From Paracoccus xiamenensis (GTDB taxonomy: Bacteria; Pseudomonadota; Alphaproteobacteria; Rhodobacterales; Rhodobacteraceae): DNA of 52,449 bases. The notes under the pieces were generated by a model. The model saw only the letters and a program-made list of their open reading frames with translations, did no database searches and was not told where the DNA came from. This document shows positions 1 to 7,155 of this stretch, one piece after another. Both the position numbers and the translations under genes were made by a program. The stretch's first letter is position 1. Every line of letters starts with the position of its first letter. The stretch spans positions 1 through 52,449 of the forward strand of contig NZ_JAAOHY010000013.1 in NCBI RefSeq assembly GCF_011308835.1, written 5' to 3'.

Positions 1-56
1 TGATGCTCCTTCAGAATGCCAATGATCTGCTCTTCGCTGAAACGGCTTCTCTTCAT
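1..56 (-). CDS. IS3-family transposase OrfA, N-terminal fragment
   Basis: Read leftward from the ATG at 56-54, the protein begins MKRSRFSEEQIIGILKEH. This is the characteristic opening of IS3-family OrfA proteins, whose first helices form a helix-turn-helix that binds the terminal repeats. Only about 18 residues are inside the window; the rest of orfA and orfB would lie to the left. The gene reads away from the tRNA-derived repeat. The family call is secure from this motif, but the subgroup cannot be set from so little sequence. Confidence 0.8.
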   Translation of the reverse strand, partial: MKRSRFSEEQIIGILKEH

Positions 57-121
57 CGTCTGTCTCCTCAATTGGAGAACAGGCTAACCGTAAATCGAGG
101 ACACTTCAGGGGAGCAGGTCA
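1..121 (-). mobile_element. End of an IS3-family insertion sequence, cut by the window edge
   Basis: The first 56 bases encode the start of an IS3-type OrfA. The element ends near position 121, where the strand leading into the gene begins TGACCTGCTCCCCTGAAGTG. A TG start and a GGGGA-like core are typical of IS3-group terminal repeats. The other end lies outside the window, so length, second repeat and target duplication cannot be checked. It sits outside the tRNA repeat at 255 and so belongs to the flanking element or chromosome, not to the 52-kb insertion. Confidence 0.75.
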
Positions 122-172
122 CCCCGAACCACCTCTCGGTTTCTCTACGACTTTCCCACGCAGCCTGTTTTT

Positions 173-213
173 GTTGAGTAGGTGTTGAGTCGTGAGTTCG
201 GTATTATAATACC
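173..213. other. Arm-like direct repeat plus palindrome, from a neighbouring integrated element
   Basis: Two copies of GTTGAG start at 173 and 184, exactly 11 bp apart. A perfect 14-bp palindrome, GGTATTATAATACC, follows at 200-213. The order (11-bp-spaced GTTGA repeats, GGTAT palindrome, tRNA-derived repeat) is the same as at 52216-52347, although the sequences have diverged. I infer this is the end of a second, related element that once abutted the tRNA. Integrase arm sites are the likeliest function; this is inference. Confidence 0.5.
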
Positions 214-254
214 ACACGGCCGAGATTGGCGTAACGCGCTGATATTTTCGGAAT

Positions 255-303
255 TTTGGTTGCGGGGGTAGGATTTGAACCTACGACCTTCAGGTTATGA
301 GCC
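255..303 (-). repeat. attL-like direct repeat: displaced 3' half of tRNA-fMet
   Basis: These 49 bases are identical to 52299-52347, where they form the 3' half of an intact tRNA-fMet gene (anticodon loop through CCA plus 2 bp downstream). Here the 5' half of the tRNA is absent: after GAGCC the sequence diverges into CATAGCCCC, so this copy is not a functional tRNA. A partial tRNA copy at the far end of an insertion is the classic footprint of a tyrosine integrase recombining at a tRNA 3' end. It marks the left boundary of a roughly 52-kb insertion. Confidence 0.85.
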
Positions 304-888
304 CATAGCCCCGAAATTTCAATAAGTTAGCAATATCAGTTGTTTACGGCGCAAGCCTTTGATTTGACCGAATTTCCTTCCCGGCACCAAGCAGCATTGG
401 CGCGGATTCGCACGCAAAACAGGTGCGAATCCCGCAGTCGCAGGTTGATGTGGCGTTGATGTAGGCCGTTTTCCTGCGTTGCAGTTCATGATCGGAGACC
501 AGCACGAAACACGCGGGGAGTGCCGGCAGCTGCGGGTCAGGTGGAGACCTTCGTTGCGCAGCACACGAACTGGTAAGAAGCGGACCTTCCGGCCATTCGC
601 TGCACCTGCAGCCTCCTTCCCTTTGCTGTTGCACAGGTCACTCAGAAGGACGGAGAGCCGTCTTTCGCTGCACCTGCAATAAGCAACACCACGAACCGAA
701 AGTACGGACAGTCGGTTGCTAGCCATCCGCAGGATAAGGTTCTGGAAGCCGTCAATTGAGGCGGCGCAAGACATTGGCTCGGGCACCCGTTCTCTTGACT
801 GGATTGCTTGCCCCTCAGTGCTTGCACACGCTCGTTTTGCGTGTGTATCAATGGTGCCGGGTGTATTCGCGGTTCCTTAGGAAATTTA
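304..888. other. Gene-less left end of the island, with arm-like repeats at 444-464
   Basis: I see no convincing gene here; the short open frames on both strands overlap each other and resemble nothing. At 444-464 lies a pair of GTTGATGT repeats 11 bp apart, an exact copy of 52216-52236 near the other end. Such sites flanking the core are expected for arm-type integrase binding. The phrase TTCGCTGCACCTGCA occurs near 595 and 660, with relatives in the spacer at 4527-4840, so the stretch shares a dispersed intergenic repeat. It also holds the promoter region for the kinase gene at 889. Confidence 0.5.
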
Positions 889-1686
889 ATGTCCGAAATT
901 CAACTCGCAACTGTTCTGGTCGGCGCCACGGGCTTCAAAGAGAATAATGTCAACGATACCTTTCGCGGGCAGGTGCTAACGTCAGACGGCGAAGTTAAAC
1001 AAGCGGTGATTAAAGACCTAAACATTGTGCAACTCTGCAATGAATTAGTTGCTCATTGCCTTGCACGTGAAGTGGGGCTGCCGATTCCGGACGGATACTT
1101 GGGACTCGCTCGCCCAGGGGTTCTTAGTGTGAGCAAAGCGCCGAACACAGCAGACGGCTCGCGCCTAGTTTTCGTTAGCGTAGATGTGAAGGTCCCTAAT
1201 GTCACTTACCGATGGCAGGGGTCGGACGCCGCCGGGAGACAGGCGCTGCTGGCTGAGATCACACAGTGGGGTGATCTGGGGCATCTGTATGCATACGATA
1301 CTTGGATCGCAAACGTAGACCGGCACGCCGGAAACCTGCTGTTCGGCGGTAACAGCGAATTTTGGCTTATCGACCACGGCCACTGCTTCACAGGCCCTGA
1401 TTGGCAAGTTGGTCAGCTCGATCCAGACAGCGAGTATCGCAACCGCTTGAGTGAGTGGCTGACGGGGTGTCTGCCCTTCGATCAGAAGAAGAAGCGGGCA
1501 TCGGAAGTTCGAAAATTCGGTACGAAAATCGCCGGGTTCGATGCGACCAAGACCTCGGAAAACAGTCGCATTGCGGATCTGTTGCCGCTACAACACGTAG
1601 ACGCGGTGAAACAGTTTCTTGAGAAAAGAACGGCTAGAGTGCCGCTTGACGCAAGCAAGGCACTAGGTGTGCCGCAGATGGTATGA
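889..1686 (+). CDS. HipA-like (HipA_2-type) kinase domain protein
   Basis: This 265-residue protein has the catalytic core of HipA-like kinases. It carries an N-V-D-R-H segment with Asp144 and Asn149 (catalytic loop) and an L-I-D-H motif with Asp162 (metal-binding Asp). It is much shorter than classic HipA (about 440 residues) and lacks the usual N-terminal subdomain, fitting the stand-alone HipA_2 class. I chose the ATG at 889 because AGGA lies about 7 bases upstream; an upstream in-frame ATG lacks such a site. It shares a 4-base ATGA overlap with the next gene, implying translational coupling. In this class the phosphorylated target is usually unknown, and a toxin or defence role is inferred from relatives and from the island setting. 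Confidence 0.7.
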   Translation: MSEIQLATVLVGATGFKENNVNDTFRGQVLTSDGEVKQAVIKDLNIVQLCNELVAHCLAREVGLPIPDGYLGLARPGVLSVSKAPNTADGSRLVFVSVDVKVPNVTYRWQGSDAAGRQALLAEITQWGDLGHLYAYDTWIANVDRHAGNLLFGGNSEFWLIDHGHCFTGPDWQVGQLDPDSEYRNRLSEWLTGCLPFDQKKKRASEVRKFGTKIAGFDATKTSENSRIADLLPLQHVDAVKQFLEKRTARVPLDASKALGVPQMV

Positions 1687-2606
1687 TGGAAATTTCGCTA
1701 GATACGAACATGTTTCCCCAGTTGCGCGACGGAGTTCGAGCGCATTGGGCACCTGTGTTCTTTGAGCCGATTTCTGGTTCATACGAGAGGTTCGTCGTGG
1801 GCGTGGCTGCCTTCAATGACCAGGGCTTCCACCTCGAATGGGCCAACCAACTGGACCGCCTGACCTGCTTCTACGGTGCCAATGCACGCGGAGCGATAAG
1901 CGCGATCCAGATCGCGGGTGAGTACCTTCAAGAGGACTTGGTCAAGCGCGCAGGCCGGGCGATTGGCGAACCAGACCCCGCGGTGTCAGGAATTGCGTTC
2001 GGCGACACGCGGGAGGCCGAGGGCAACAGTCTTGAAGGGATTGCTCAAAGCTGGATGGCTGCGCTTTCATCGCTCTACCAATCCGGTATGGCACAGAACT
2101 CCCGTGCAAGGGAACTCGTGGAAGTTGCCGCCGAGACAGAAGGCTCCGGTGACCGGCTTCCTTTCCTCGTTTGCGACTATGTTAAGAGCAAAAGGGTCGG
2201 CTTCGCAGATTTCTTTAGTGCCGACCTTCGCGAAAATAGACAGCGGCGCGCGAAAAGGAACAATCAAGAACCGGTAATCGATTTCTCAGGCTCGCGATTG
2301 GTCGCCAATTTTGGAACGCTCAAAGCCGCGTCTCTCCCACGGTCATTTGAATTGGTAAAATTGCGCCTTTGGGATTTGAATACAGTTCAGGTTCGCGACA
2401 AGGGCAGCATGGCCGCTCGGAACTACGAAATGATCCTGCAACGGCCTGCGAAAGATGATCCCCAAGTGTCAGACAAGCAGCAAAATCGTCTGGATGAGGC
2501 CTTGAAAGAATTAGAAGAGCAGGCGGACGAGAAGCAACTGCGTTTGCGCCCACTTGAGACATACCAGCAGATCGGAGATCATGTTCTCAAGGCTGAGGCG
2601 GCTTAG
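1683..2606 (+). CDS. Partner protein of the HipA-like kinase, function unknown
   Basis: A soluble 307-residue protein starting in the last codons of the kinase gene (ATGA overlap). I do not recognise a domain. It has no signal peptide or membrane segment. The C-terminal third is rich in charged residues and probably helical, with a Glu/Lys/Gln-rich stretch around residues 262-290. Small HipA_2-type kinases are often coupled to an unrelated partner gene, so this may be a regulator, adaptor or substrate; that is inference from position only. The DUF3037 family, a common partner elsewhere, is an alternative I cannot confirm. GC content is visibly lower than in the phage-like block downstream. 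Confidence 0.6.
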   Translation: MMEISLDTNMFPQLRDGVRAHWAPVFFEPISGSYERFVVGVAAFNDQGFHLEWANQLDRLTCFYGANARGAISAIQIAGEYLQEDLVKRAGRAIGEPDPAVSGIAFGDTREAEGNSLEGIAQSWMAALSSLYQSGMAQNSRARELVEVAAETEGSGDRLPFLVCDYVKSKRVGFADFFSADLRENRQRRAKRNNQEPVIDFSGSRLVANFGTLKAASLPRSFELVKLRLWDLNTVQVRDKGSMAARNYEMILQRPAKDDPQVSDKQQNRLDEALKELEEQADEKQLRLRPLETYQQIGDHVLKAEAA

Positions 2607-2856
2607 AGACAATCAGTTAAAGGCGATCCTTCGGAGCCGCACTGCGGCGATAGCCGACCCGGTGAATGTCTCCAATGGGCCGACCTCGGGGATACTGTCC
2701 CTCGACCCGAAAGCGGGTGCTGCGGCGCCACCAATCTCTGTCAATTACCCTTGCACTAAGTGACCTGTCACGGGTTTGCCTTTCGCGTTACAACCAGTTG
2801 CTAAGAGCCACATGGTGGTAATTTTGAATTGATTAAGCAATCGCAGGAGAAAGTCT

Positions 2857-3462
2857 TTGGATTGGGAAAGAGTTAACTCTTGGACTTCAACACTATACAC
2901 CATTCTGTATGCCCTCGAACAGGCACGGAATGATCGTTTTTCGATGAAGGGTAGCTTGAACGCAACTGTGCATGCTTGTGGCACTTGGGTCGATCCCGTT
3001 TGTTCGTTTTCGTCGCCACTCCTAAAAGAGGAATTTGGGAATTCCGTGATTACCTTTCGAAGGGATCCTACAGCTCACTTCAAGTCAAACGCTCAGAACA
3101 CTGTCAAGATGCTATTGCAGGATCTCGTAGTCATATTTGATGAAATGATGAATGAGGCGTTATTGAAGTTATCAGTGGGTGCCGGAGATTACCCGCAAAG
3201 CAAGGTAGAGAAGCTTTATAAATACGTGAAGCCCGAATACAAATGGTCCCGAGATGCATGTCTGGAGATGATTGCCGTTCGGAACGTGCTTTGTCACTCG
3301 GGCGGCCGATGGAGTGAACGGTCTATCAATATAGTCGCCGGGTTTGTGAGCCCACCACCGAAACCTGGTGATCGACTTCAAATCGGAACGCCCATGCTCT
3401 TTCGATATCGGAAAGCTGTACGGACCTTCCTGAATGAAGTGAAGAAATCGTTTCCCAAGTAA
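2857..3462 (+). CDS. HEPN-motif protein, candidate ribonuclease or defence factor
   Basis: A 201-residue, mainly helical protein with no membrane segment. Near the C-terminus it has R-N-V-L-C-H (Arg142, His147), which fits the Rx4-6H active-site motif of HEPN ribonucleases, with the usual polar residue (Asn) after the Arg. The helices before it (residues about 90-110, containing D-E-M-M-N-E) fit the HEPN four-helix fold. The start is a TTG at 2857; AGGAG lies about 8 bases upstream and no better ATG exists. GC is low compared with neighbours, a sign of transfer. HEPN proteins often act in toxin-antitoxin or abortive-infection systems, but no MNT nucleotidyltransferase partner is adjacent. The family call rests on one motif. 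Confidence 0.5.
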   Translation: MDWERVNSWTSTLYTILYALEQARNDRFSMKGSLNATVHACGTWVDPVCSFSSPLLKEEFGNSVITFRRDPTAHFKSNAQNTVKMLLQDLVVIFDEMMNEALLKLSVGAGDYPQSKVEKLYKYVKPEYKWSRDACLEMIAVRNVLCHSGGRWSERSINIVAGFVSPPPKPGDRLQIGTPMLFRYRKAVRTFLNEVKKSFPK

Positions 3463-3929
3463 GACCGCGCCGCCTCAGAGAGTTAATCGTCACAATGCTT
3501 ACTTCGAAACCCCTTCGTCCTCCCGAAAGGCATCCGCGAAGGTCGGCTACCTCTAGCCGCGTCGCAGCAACGTAGTTTTCTGGCAACGTCCGCTTTGGGC
3601 CGAGGCTGTGTGAAAACTCGACCATGTGCGGATGACCCCGGAACGACGTTCTCACACAGGCATGGGAGCGAGATTTTCTTCTAATGCTTGCTGCCTTAGG
3701 CGGAGTTAAGAGAAAAGTGTTCTCCGCAGATTGTCGAATTTGGAGTATTTACACAGCCTCGGCCGGAAGCGACAGACACCTCGACCAAGGTTGTGGTCCT
3801 GGTCGCCGCGCCGCCGCATGGCGGCTTCGAGCCCAAAGTGACGAATGCTGCGCGGCGATTGAATGGCTGTATTGAGGGGTGAAACGTGATTTACAGGCGC
3901 TGCGGGGCGGTAAGGGAGGTCATCGTAAG
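3463..3929. other. Spacer between two accessory genes, largely a MITE-like palindrome
   Basis: No gene is supported in this 467-base stretch. Its central part (3591-3771) is a pair of long terminal inverted repeats described separately. The remainder contains GC-rich phrases such as CGTCCGCTTTGG that recur in the other gene-poor spacers of this end of the island. The ribosome-binding site of the gene at 3930 (GGAGGT around 3914-3920) lies at its right edge. Confidence 0.5.
3591..3771. mobile_element. MITE-like element with 29-bp terminal inverted repeats
   Basis: The left end (3591-3619) and the reverse complement of the right end (3743-3771) match at 25 of 29 positions, with the core GGCCGAGGCTGTGT identical. 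The 181-bp unit has no coding frame. Inside, CTGTGTGAAAAC near 3605 pairs with GTTCTCACACAG near 3648, giving a second smaller hairpin. Size, terminal repeats and lack of a gene fit a miniature inverted-repeat transposable element mobilised in trans. I see no convincing target duplication because the palindrome continues to the edges. Confidence 0.55.
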
Positions 3930-4526
3930 ATGAGAAATTATGGTGCCGAAGCGGTATCGAAAATTAATGCTGGAGTAGTCGAAGATATTATATCTCTGAA
4001 TGCCAAGATGACCGATTTTTGGGCTTCCGCTCATGGCTGGGCACCCGATGATGCGGCGAACTTGCTATCAAAATCACGCTTAGATCGACAGGTTTCACTC
4101 TCAAGAACGCTTCATTTGTGGATCGATCGGGACCCAATGACCGACGGGGAATTGATCTTGGCATGGGCTAATCTGGGGGCGCTACTCGAAGGGACGCTGA
4201 AGTTCTTCATTTCAGTCTACTATTTGGATTTTCAGAAGGACATTGAAGCGCTCAAGAAGGCGAGCGCTTACGACTTCAAGAAGATGACCCACAAGGAGCC
4301 TGACGGGCTTACTCTCGATGTCCTACGTAAATTTGTTGTTCAAAAAAATCTCTTCGAAGCAGCACATCCAGAAATGTTTCAACTTGTGCAAAGCCGTCGA
4401 AATGCGCTTCACGCCTACAAGGATCGTGAGCTGGGCACCGTAACTGAGTTTAGAGATTCTGTTCACGGCTATATGAAATTCCTAACCGAAGTTAATCATC
4501 GCGTTCCATACCCAGATTGGCGTTAG
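3930..4526 (+). CDS. Second HEPN-like protein, function unknown
   Basis: A 198-residue soluble protein, probably all helical. Residues 156-161 read R-R-N-A-L-H followed by A-Y, which fits the Rx4H signature of HEPN domains (Arg156, His161, with Arg157-Asn158 between). A hydrophobic helix at about 80-100 (LGALLEGTLKFFISVYYL) would pack the bundle. I chose the ATG at 3930 because GGAGGT lies about 10 bases upstream. It is not recognisably similar to the HEPN-like protein at 2857 outside the motif, so the two are not a simple duplication. Low GC suggests recent acquisition. HEPN membership is suggestive only. Confidence 0.45.
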   Translation: MRNYGAEAVSKINAGVVEDIISLNAKMTDFWASAHGWAPDDAANLLSKSRLDRQVSLSRTLHLWIDRDPMTDGELILAWANLGALLEGTLKFFISVYYLDFQKDIEALKKASAYDFKKMTHKEPDGLTLDVLRKFVVQKNLFEAAHPEMFQLVQSRRNALHAYKDRELGTVTEFRDSVHGYMKFLTEVNHRVPYPDWR

Positions 4527-4840
4527 GCTCGCTACTGAAAGCCATCAGTCGTGTAGCCGCAGCGAACGCCCGCTTCGTCCGCGATGTGTGAGTTCGGACT
4601 CCCCCAGATTTTGCGCCTGCAGCGAATGGCGGCTTCGACGGGCTGCACTGCGGCAAGCGCAAGTGTCGATCAATGACTGGTATGGGCCGACCGCTCACGC
4701 TGCACCTGCATACGCTGCAGCCGGCACGAATGTCCGCTTTGGCTCTATCCAGTCGTTCGCCGCTCAGATCACGAACGGCCGGTTCGGCGTGAACGCCCAT
4801 CAAGTGCAGACCATTTCTCGCACAGCGTCCCCCTCAATGG
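4527..4840. other. Gene-less spacer with CTGCAG-rich dispersed repeats
   Basis: About 310 bases between convergent genes with no supported gene. It contains several versions of a motif built around CTGCAG: GCGCCTGCAGCGAATGGCGG near 4610 and ACGCTGCACCTGCATACG near 4697. The phrase GAATGTCCGCTTTGG near 4728 has relatives in the spacers at 304-888 and 3463-3929. These look like copies of a short intergenic repeat. No terminator is obvious. Confidence 0.45.
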
Positions 4841-6181
4841 TCACTTCCGCAGATCCTGCAGCCCCAGTTCCTTCCACATCCAGCCAAAATCGTATTCCGC
4901 AATCGGGCCGTCGTCGTGGCGGGCACTGCCGTTCTCCAGGTATTTCAGCCATTCGACCACCTTCTTCCGCCCCGCCGCCGTGCGGACCGCCGCGCGAGGG
5001 GTTTTGCCGCCGAGGGCGGGGATCCGCGCGTCCAGGGTCTCGCGGTAATGGCGGTCCAGATGCTCCTGCATCAGTTGCTGGGCGACTTCGGGCGGGATCT
5101 CGTCGGCACCTGCCTGCGGCTCGAGGCCGCGATGTTCATTGCCCATCTGCTCCACCGTCCGGATCGAGGTCAGCGGGCGCTTCAGCAGATCTCCGCAGGC
5201 TTCCGCTACCAGCGCCTCGATCATGGCCGCACGCGTGGCCGAATTCACATTCACCAGCAGCGCCTTGCCCTTCAGCTCCAGCGTGCCCAGCACCGTGGCG
5301 CCGTCCATTTGCGTGTCCAGCATTAACCCGCCACCGGATTTTCTGGCTCGGCCCTTGCGCGCCGATAGCCAGTTCCAGAACTTCGCTCCCTCCGGTTCAA
5401 AGCCCTTCACCCGATCCAGCCGCTCCGCGACCGCCTTCTGCGTCACGCCGCTGGCCAGCGGAAAGCGCAGATCATGGAACTGCACATCGTCACCATCGGA
5501 ATTGCTGAGCTGGATCTCCGCCGGGCTGAGCGCGCGGTCGAGTTCGGTGAACAGCCAGGCGGCGGTGAAGATCGGCGCGCAGCCCAGCAGCTGTTCACGG
5601 CTCAGCCGCAACGCATCGCGCTTCTTCAGCTTCAGGGCATCGCGCAGCCCCTCGTACAGGAACTCCGTCGACTCGGCCCGGAAGGGCAGCAGCGCGCCCG
5701 AGATGACATGGTGATCGCGCTCGGCCACCACCCGCACCGCAATCCGATCCCATTGCTTCAGCGTGCGGCTGGCGGATTTTTCGCGCACGGTGACCGGATC
5801 GGCATCTGTCAGCAGATCGCGTAGCGCCATCGATGTGCCGGGTTGGACATCGCTGACCTCGTAGAGGCTGACCGGCGTGTCGCGCAGCGCCGCGAAATAG
5901 TCCCGGTTCAGCGCCGTTTCCTTCCAGCCCCGGCGCTTCAGGTAGAGATCGACGATATTGCCGTCCTCATAGCGGCAGGACAGGAAGTCCTCGAAGCCGC
6001 AACCCCAGAGTACGCCCGACCATTGCTCGCCCAGAAGATCGACCAGCCCGTCATGGCCGATCTCGAATTCCTCCAGCGCCGGCATCAGATGCTCGGCAAC
6101 GACCTCCTGCAGCCGGTCCCGCCAGTCGTCCTCCCGGCTGATGAAGGCCAGCAGATCGGAAATATTGTTGCGCTCGGCCAT
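4841..6181 (-). CDS. Conserved hypothetical protein with a SEC-C/MbcA-associated C-terminal motif
   Basis: A 446-residue soluble protein. Near residue 400 it has LGGKTPRAAVRTAAGRKKV, a motif I know from the ends of SEC-C-containing proteins and MbcA/ParS-type (DUF2384-like) domains. The rest is unrecognised, and no SEC-C cysteine cluster is visible here. I set the start at 6181 (MAERNN) because GGAGG lies just upstream; a longer frame to 6373 lacks such a site and reads as low-complexity. The gene faces the divergent gene at 6532 across about 350 bases. Its role is unknown; recurrence in accessory regions suggests mobile cargo. Confidence 0.55.
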   Translation of the reverse strand: MAERNNISDLLAFISREDDWRDRLQEVVAEHLMPALEEFEIGHDGLVDLLGEQWSGVLWGCGFEDFLSCRYEDGNIVDLYLKRRGWKETALNRDYFAALRDTPVSLYEVSDVQPGTSMALRDLLTDADPVTVREKSASRTLKQWDRIAVRVVAERDHHVISGALLPFRAESTEFLYEGLRDALKLKKRDALRLSREQLLGCAPIFTAAWLFTELDRALSPAEIQLSNSDGDDVQFHDLRFPLASGVTQKAVAERLDRVKGFEPEGAKFWNWLSARKGRARKSGGGLMLDTQMDGATVLGTLELKGKALLVNVNSATRAAMIEALVAEACGDLLKRPLTSIRTVEQMGNEHRGLEPQAGADEIPPEVAQQLMQEHLDRHYRETLDARIPALGGKTPRAAVRTAAGRKKVVEWLKYLENGSARHDDGPIAEYDFGWMWKELGLQDLRK

Positions 6182-6531
6182 GATTTCCTCCGCCTGTGAC
6201 TGCCCCGCTTCTAACCCGGTCGAGGCATCCGACGCCACAGCCAATGCCACCTCCCAACGACGTCGCGGCAGCTTCCACGTGTCTGCACGGCAACGCATGT
6301 TCTTGACTTGTTCCCGCCGGTCGGACAGTGCACAACCACGCGCAAGAGGAGAATCAAGCTCAACCGCAAGCATAGCAACCTCATCGGAATATAGCTCAGG
6401 GACAGGAGATCGGGCGCAAGGAAGCGCCCTGCCCTCAATGCCGCCAATTCCACTCCCCCCGCACCTTCGGACGCGGGATGCACCGGGTTTGAGCGACGGA
6501 GATCCTCTGCAGTAACGGAGAGGATAAGACC
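6182..6531. other. Divergent intergenic region upstream of 4841-6181 and 6532-7131
   Basis: A 350-base region between divergent genes, expected to hold two promoters. I see no clear -35/-10 pair. GGAGAGGATAAG at about 6518-6529 supplies the ribosome-binding site for the gene at 6532. Open frames crossing it on both strands have no family resemblance and I treat them as chance. Confidence 0.4.
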
Positions 6532-7131
6532 ATGGCCCTGCCGCCGCGCACGCATTACACCCTGCATGAAGTCACTGCCCGCTGGGGCTGCAATATCGCC
6601 GACATCGCGGGCTGGGCGGATGCGGGGCGATTCCGGATCGTGACGGGTATCGCGGTGGTGCATTGCGATAGCGAGACCGTGGCGGGCAAGGTGGTTTTGT
6701 CGCCAATGGAGCTATTGCCCCTTTTCCGCCGATGCGGCACCGGTCCCACGGAAGGTGTCATGCGCCGCATTCAACGCATCGACCGGGAGGACTGGCTCCT
6801 GATCACCGATCCGGCGGGCGGGGTCTCAGTCACTATTGCCGATATGCTGATCCTGGCCGAAGAAGTGCACGCCTTCGAAGACGAGAATGACATGGTGCGC
6901 AGGGTCGCATCCGGATCGGGTGCAACAACGCCCTATGACTGGGACGGGATGAACATCGCCCTGATCACGCGGATTCACGATCAAGGCCTGCCGGTGACAC
7001 AAGCCGAGCTGATCGCCGAGATGCAGGACTGGTTCGCGGACCGGTCGAACGGCGACAGGGTTCCCGACAGCCGCACCATCCGGCGGCGGATCACGCCGGT
7101 CTGGAAAGCCCTTCGGCGCGAAGAAGCGTGA
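6532..7131 (+). CDS. Hypothetical island/phage protein next to the integrase
   Basis: A 199-residue protein with a good ribosome-binding site. The N-terminal 50 residues (Y-T-L-H-E-V-T-A-R-W-G-C, then D-I-A-G-W-A-D-A-G) resemble a small winged-helix or MerR-type DNA-binding fold. The C-terminal 40 residues (DSRTIRRRITPVWKAL) look like a second helix-turn-helix with a basic recognition helix. It converges on the integrase gene with only 24 bases between. Similar proteins occur beside integrases in Rhodobacteraceae, so a control role in integration is plausible, but this is inference. Confidence 0.5.
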   Translation: MALPPRTHYTLHEVTARWGCNIADIAGWADAGRFRIVTGIAVVHCDSETVAGKVVLSPMELLPLFRRCGTGPTEGVMRRIQRIDREDWLLITDPAGGVSVTIADMLILAEEVHAFEDENDMVRRVASGSGATTPYDWDGMNIALITRIHDQGLPVTQAELIAEMQDWFADRSNGDRVPDSRTIRRRITPVWKALRREEA

Positions 7132-7155
7132 TGGGCGAGGTCGGCGCCGGGCCCG

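Noticed and set aside
200..213. Palindrome as a terminator
   Set aside because: No T-run follows on either strand, and the analogous hairpin at 52252 has the same place relative to the att repeat, so an att-linked role is preferred.
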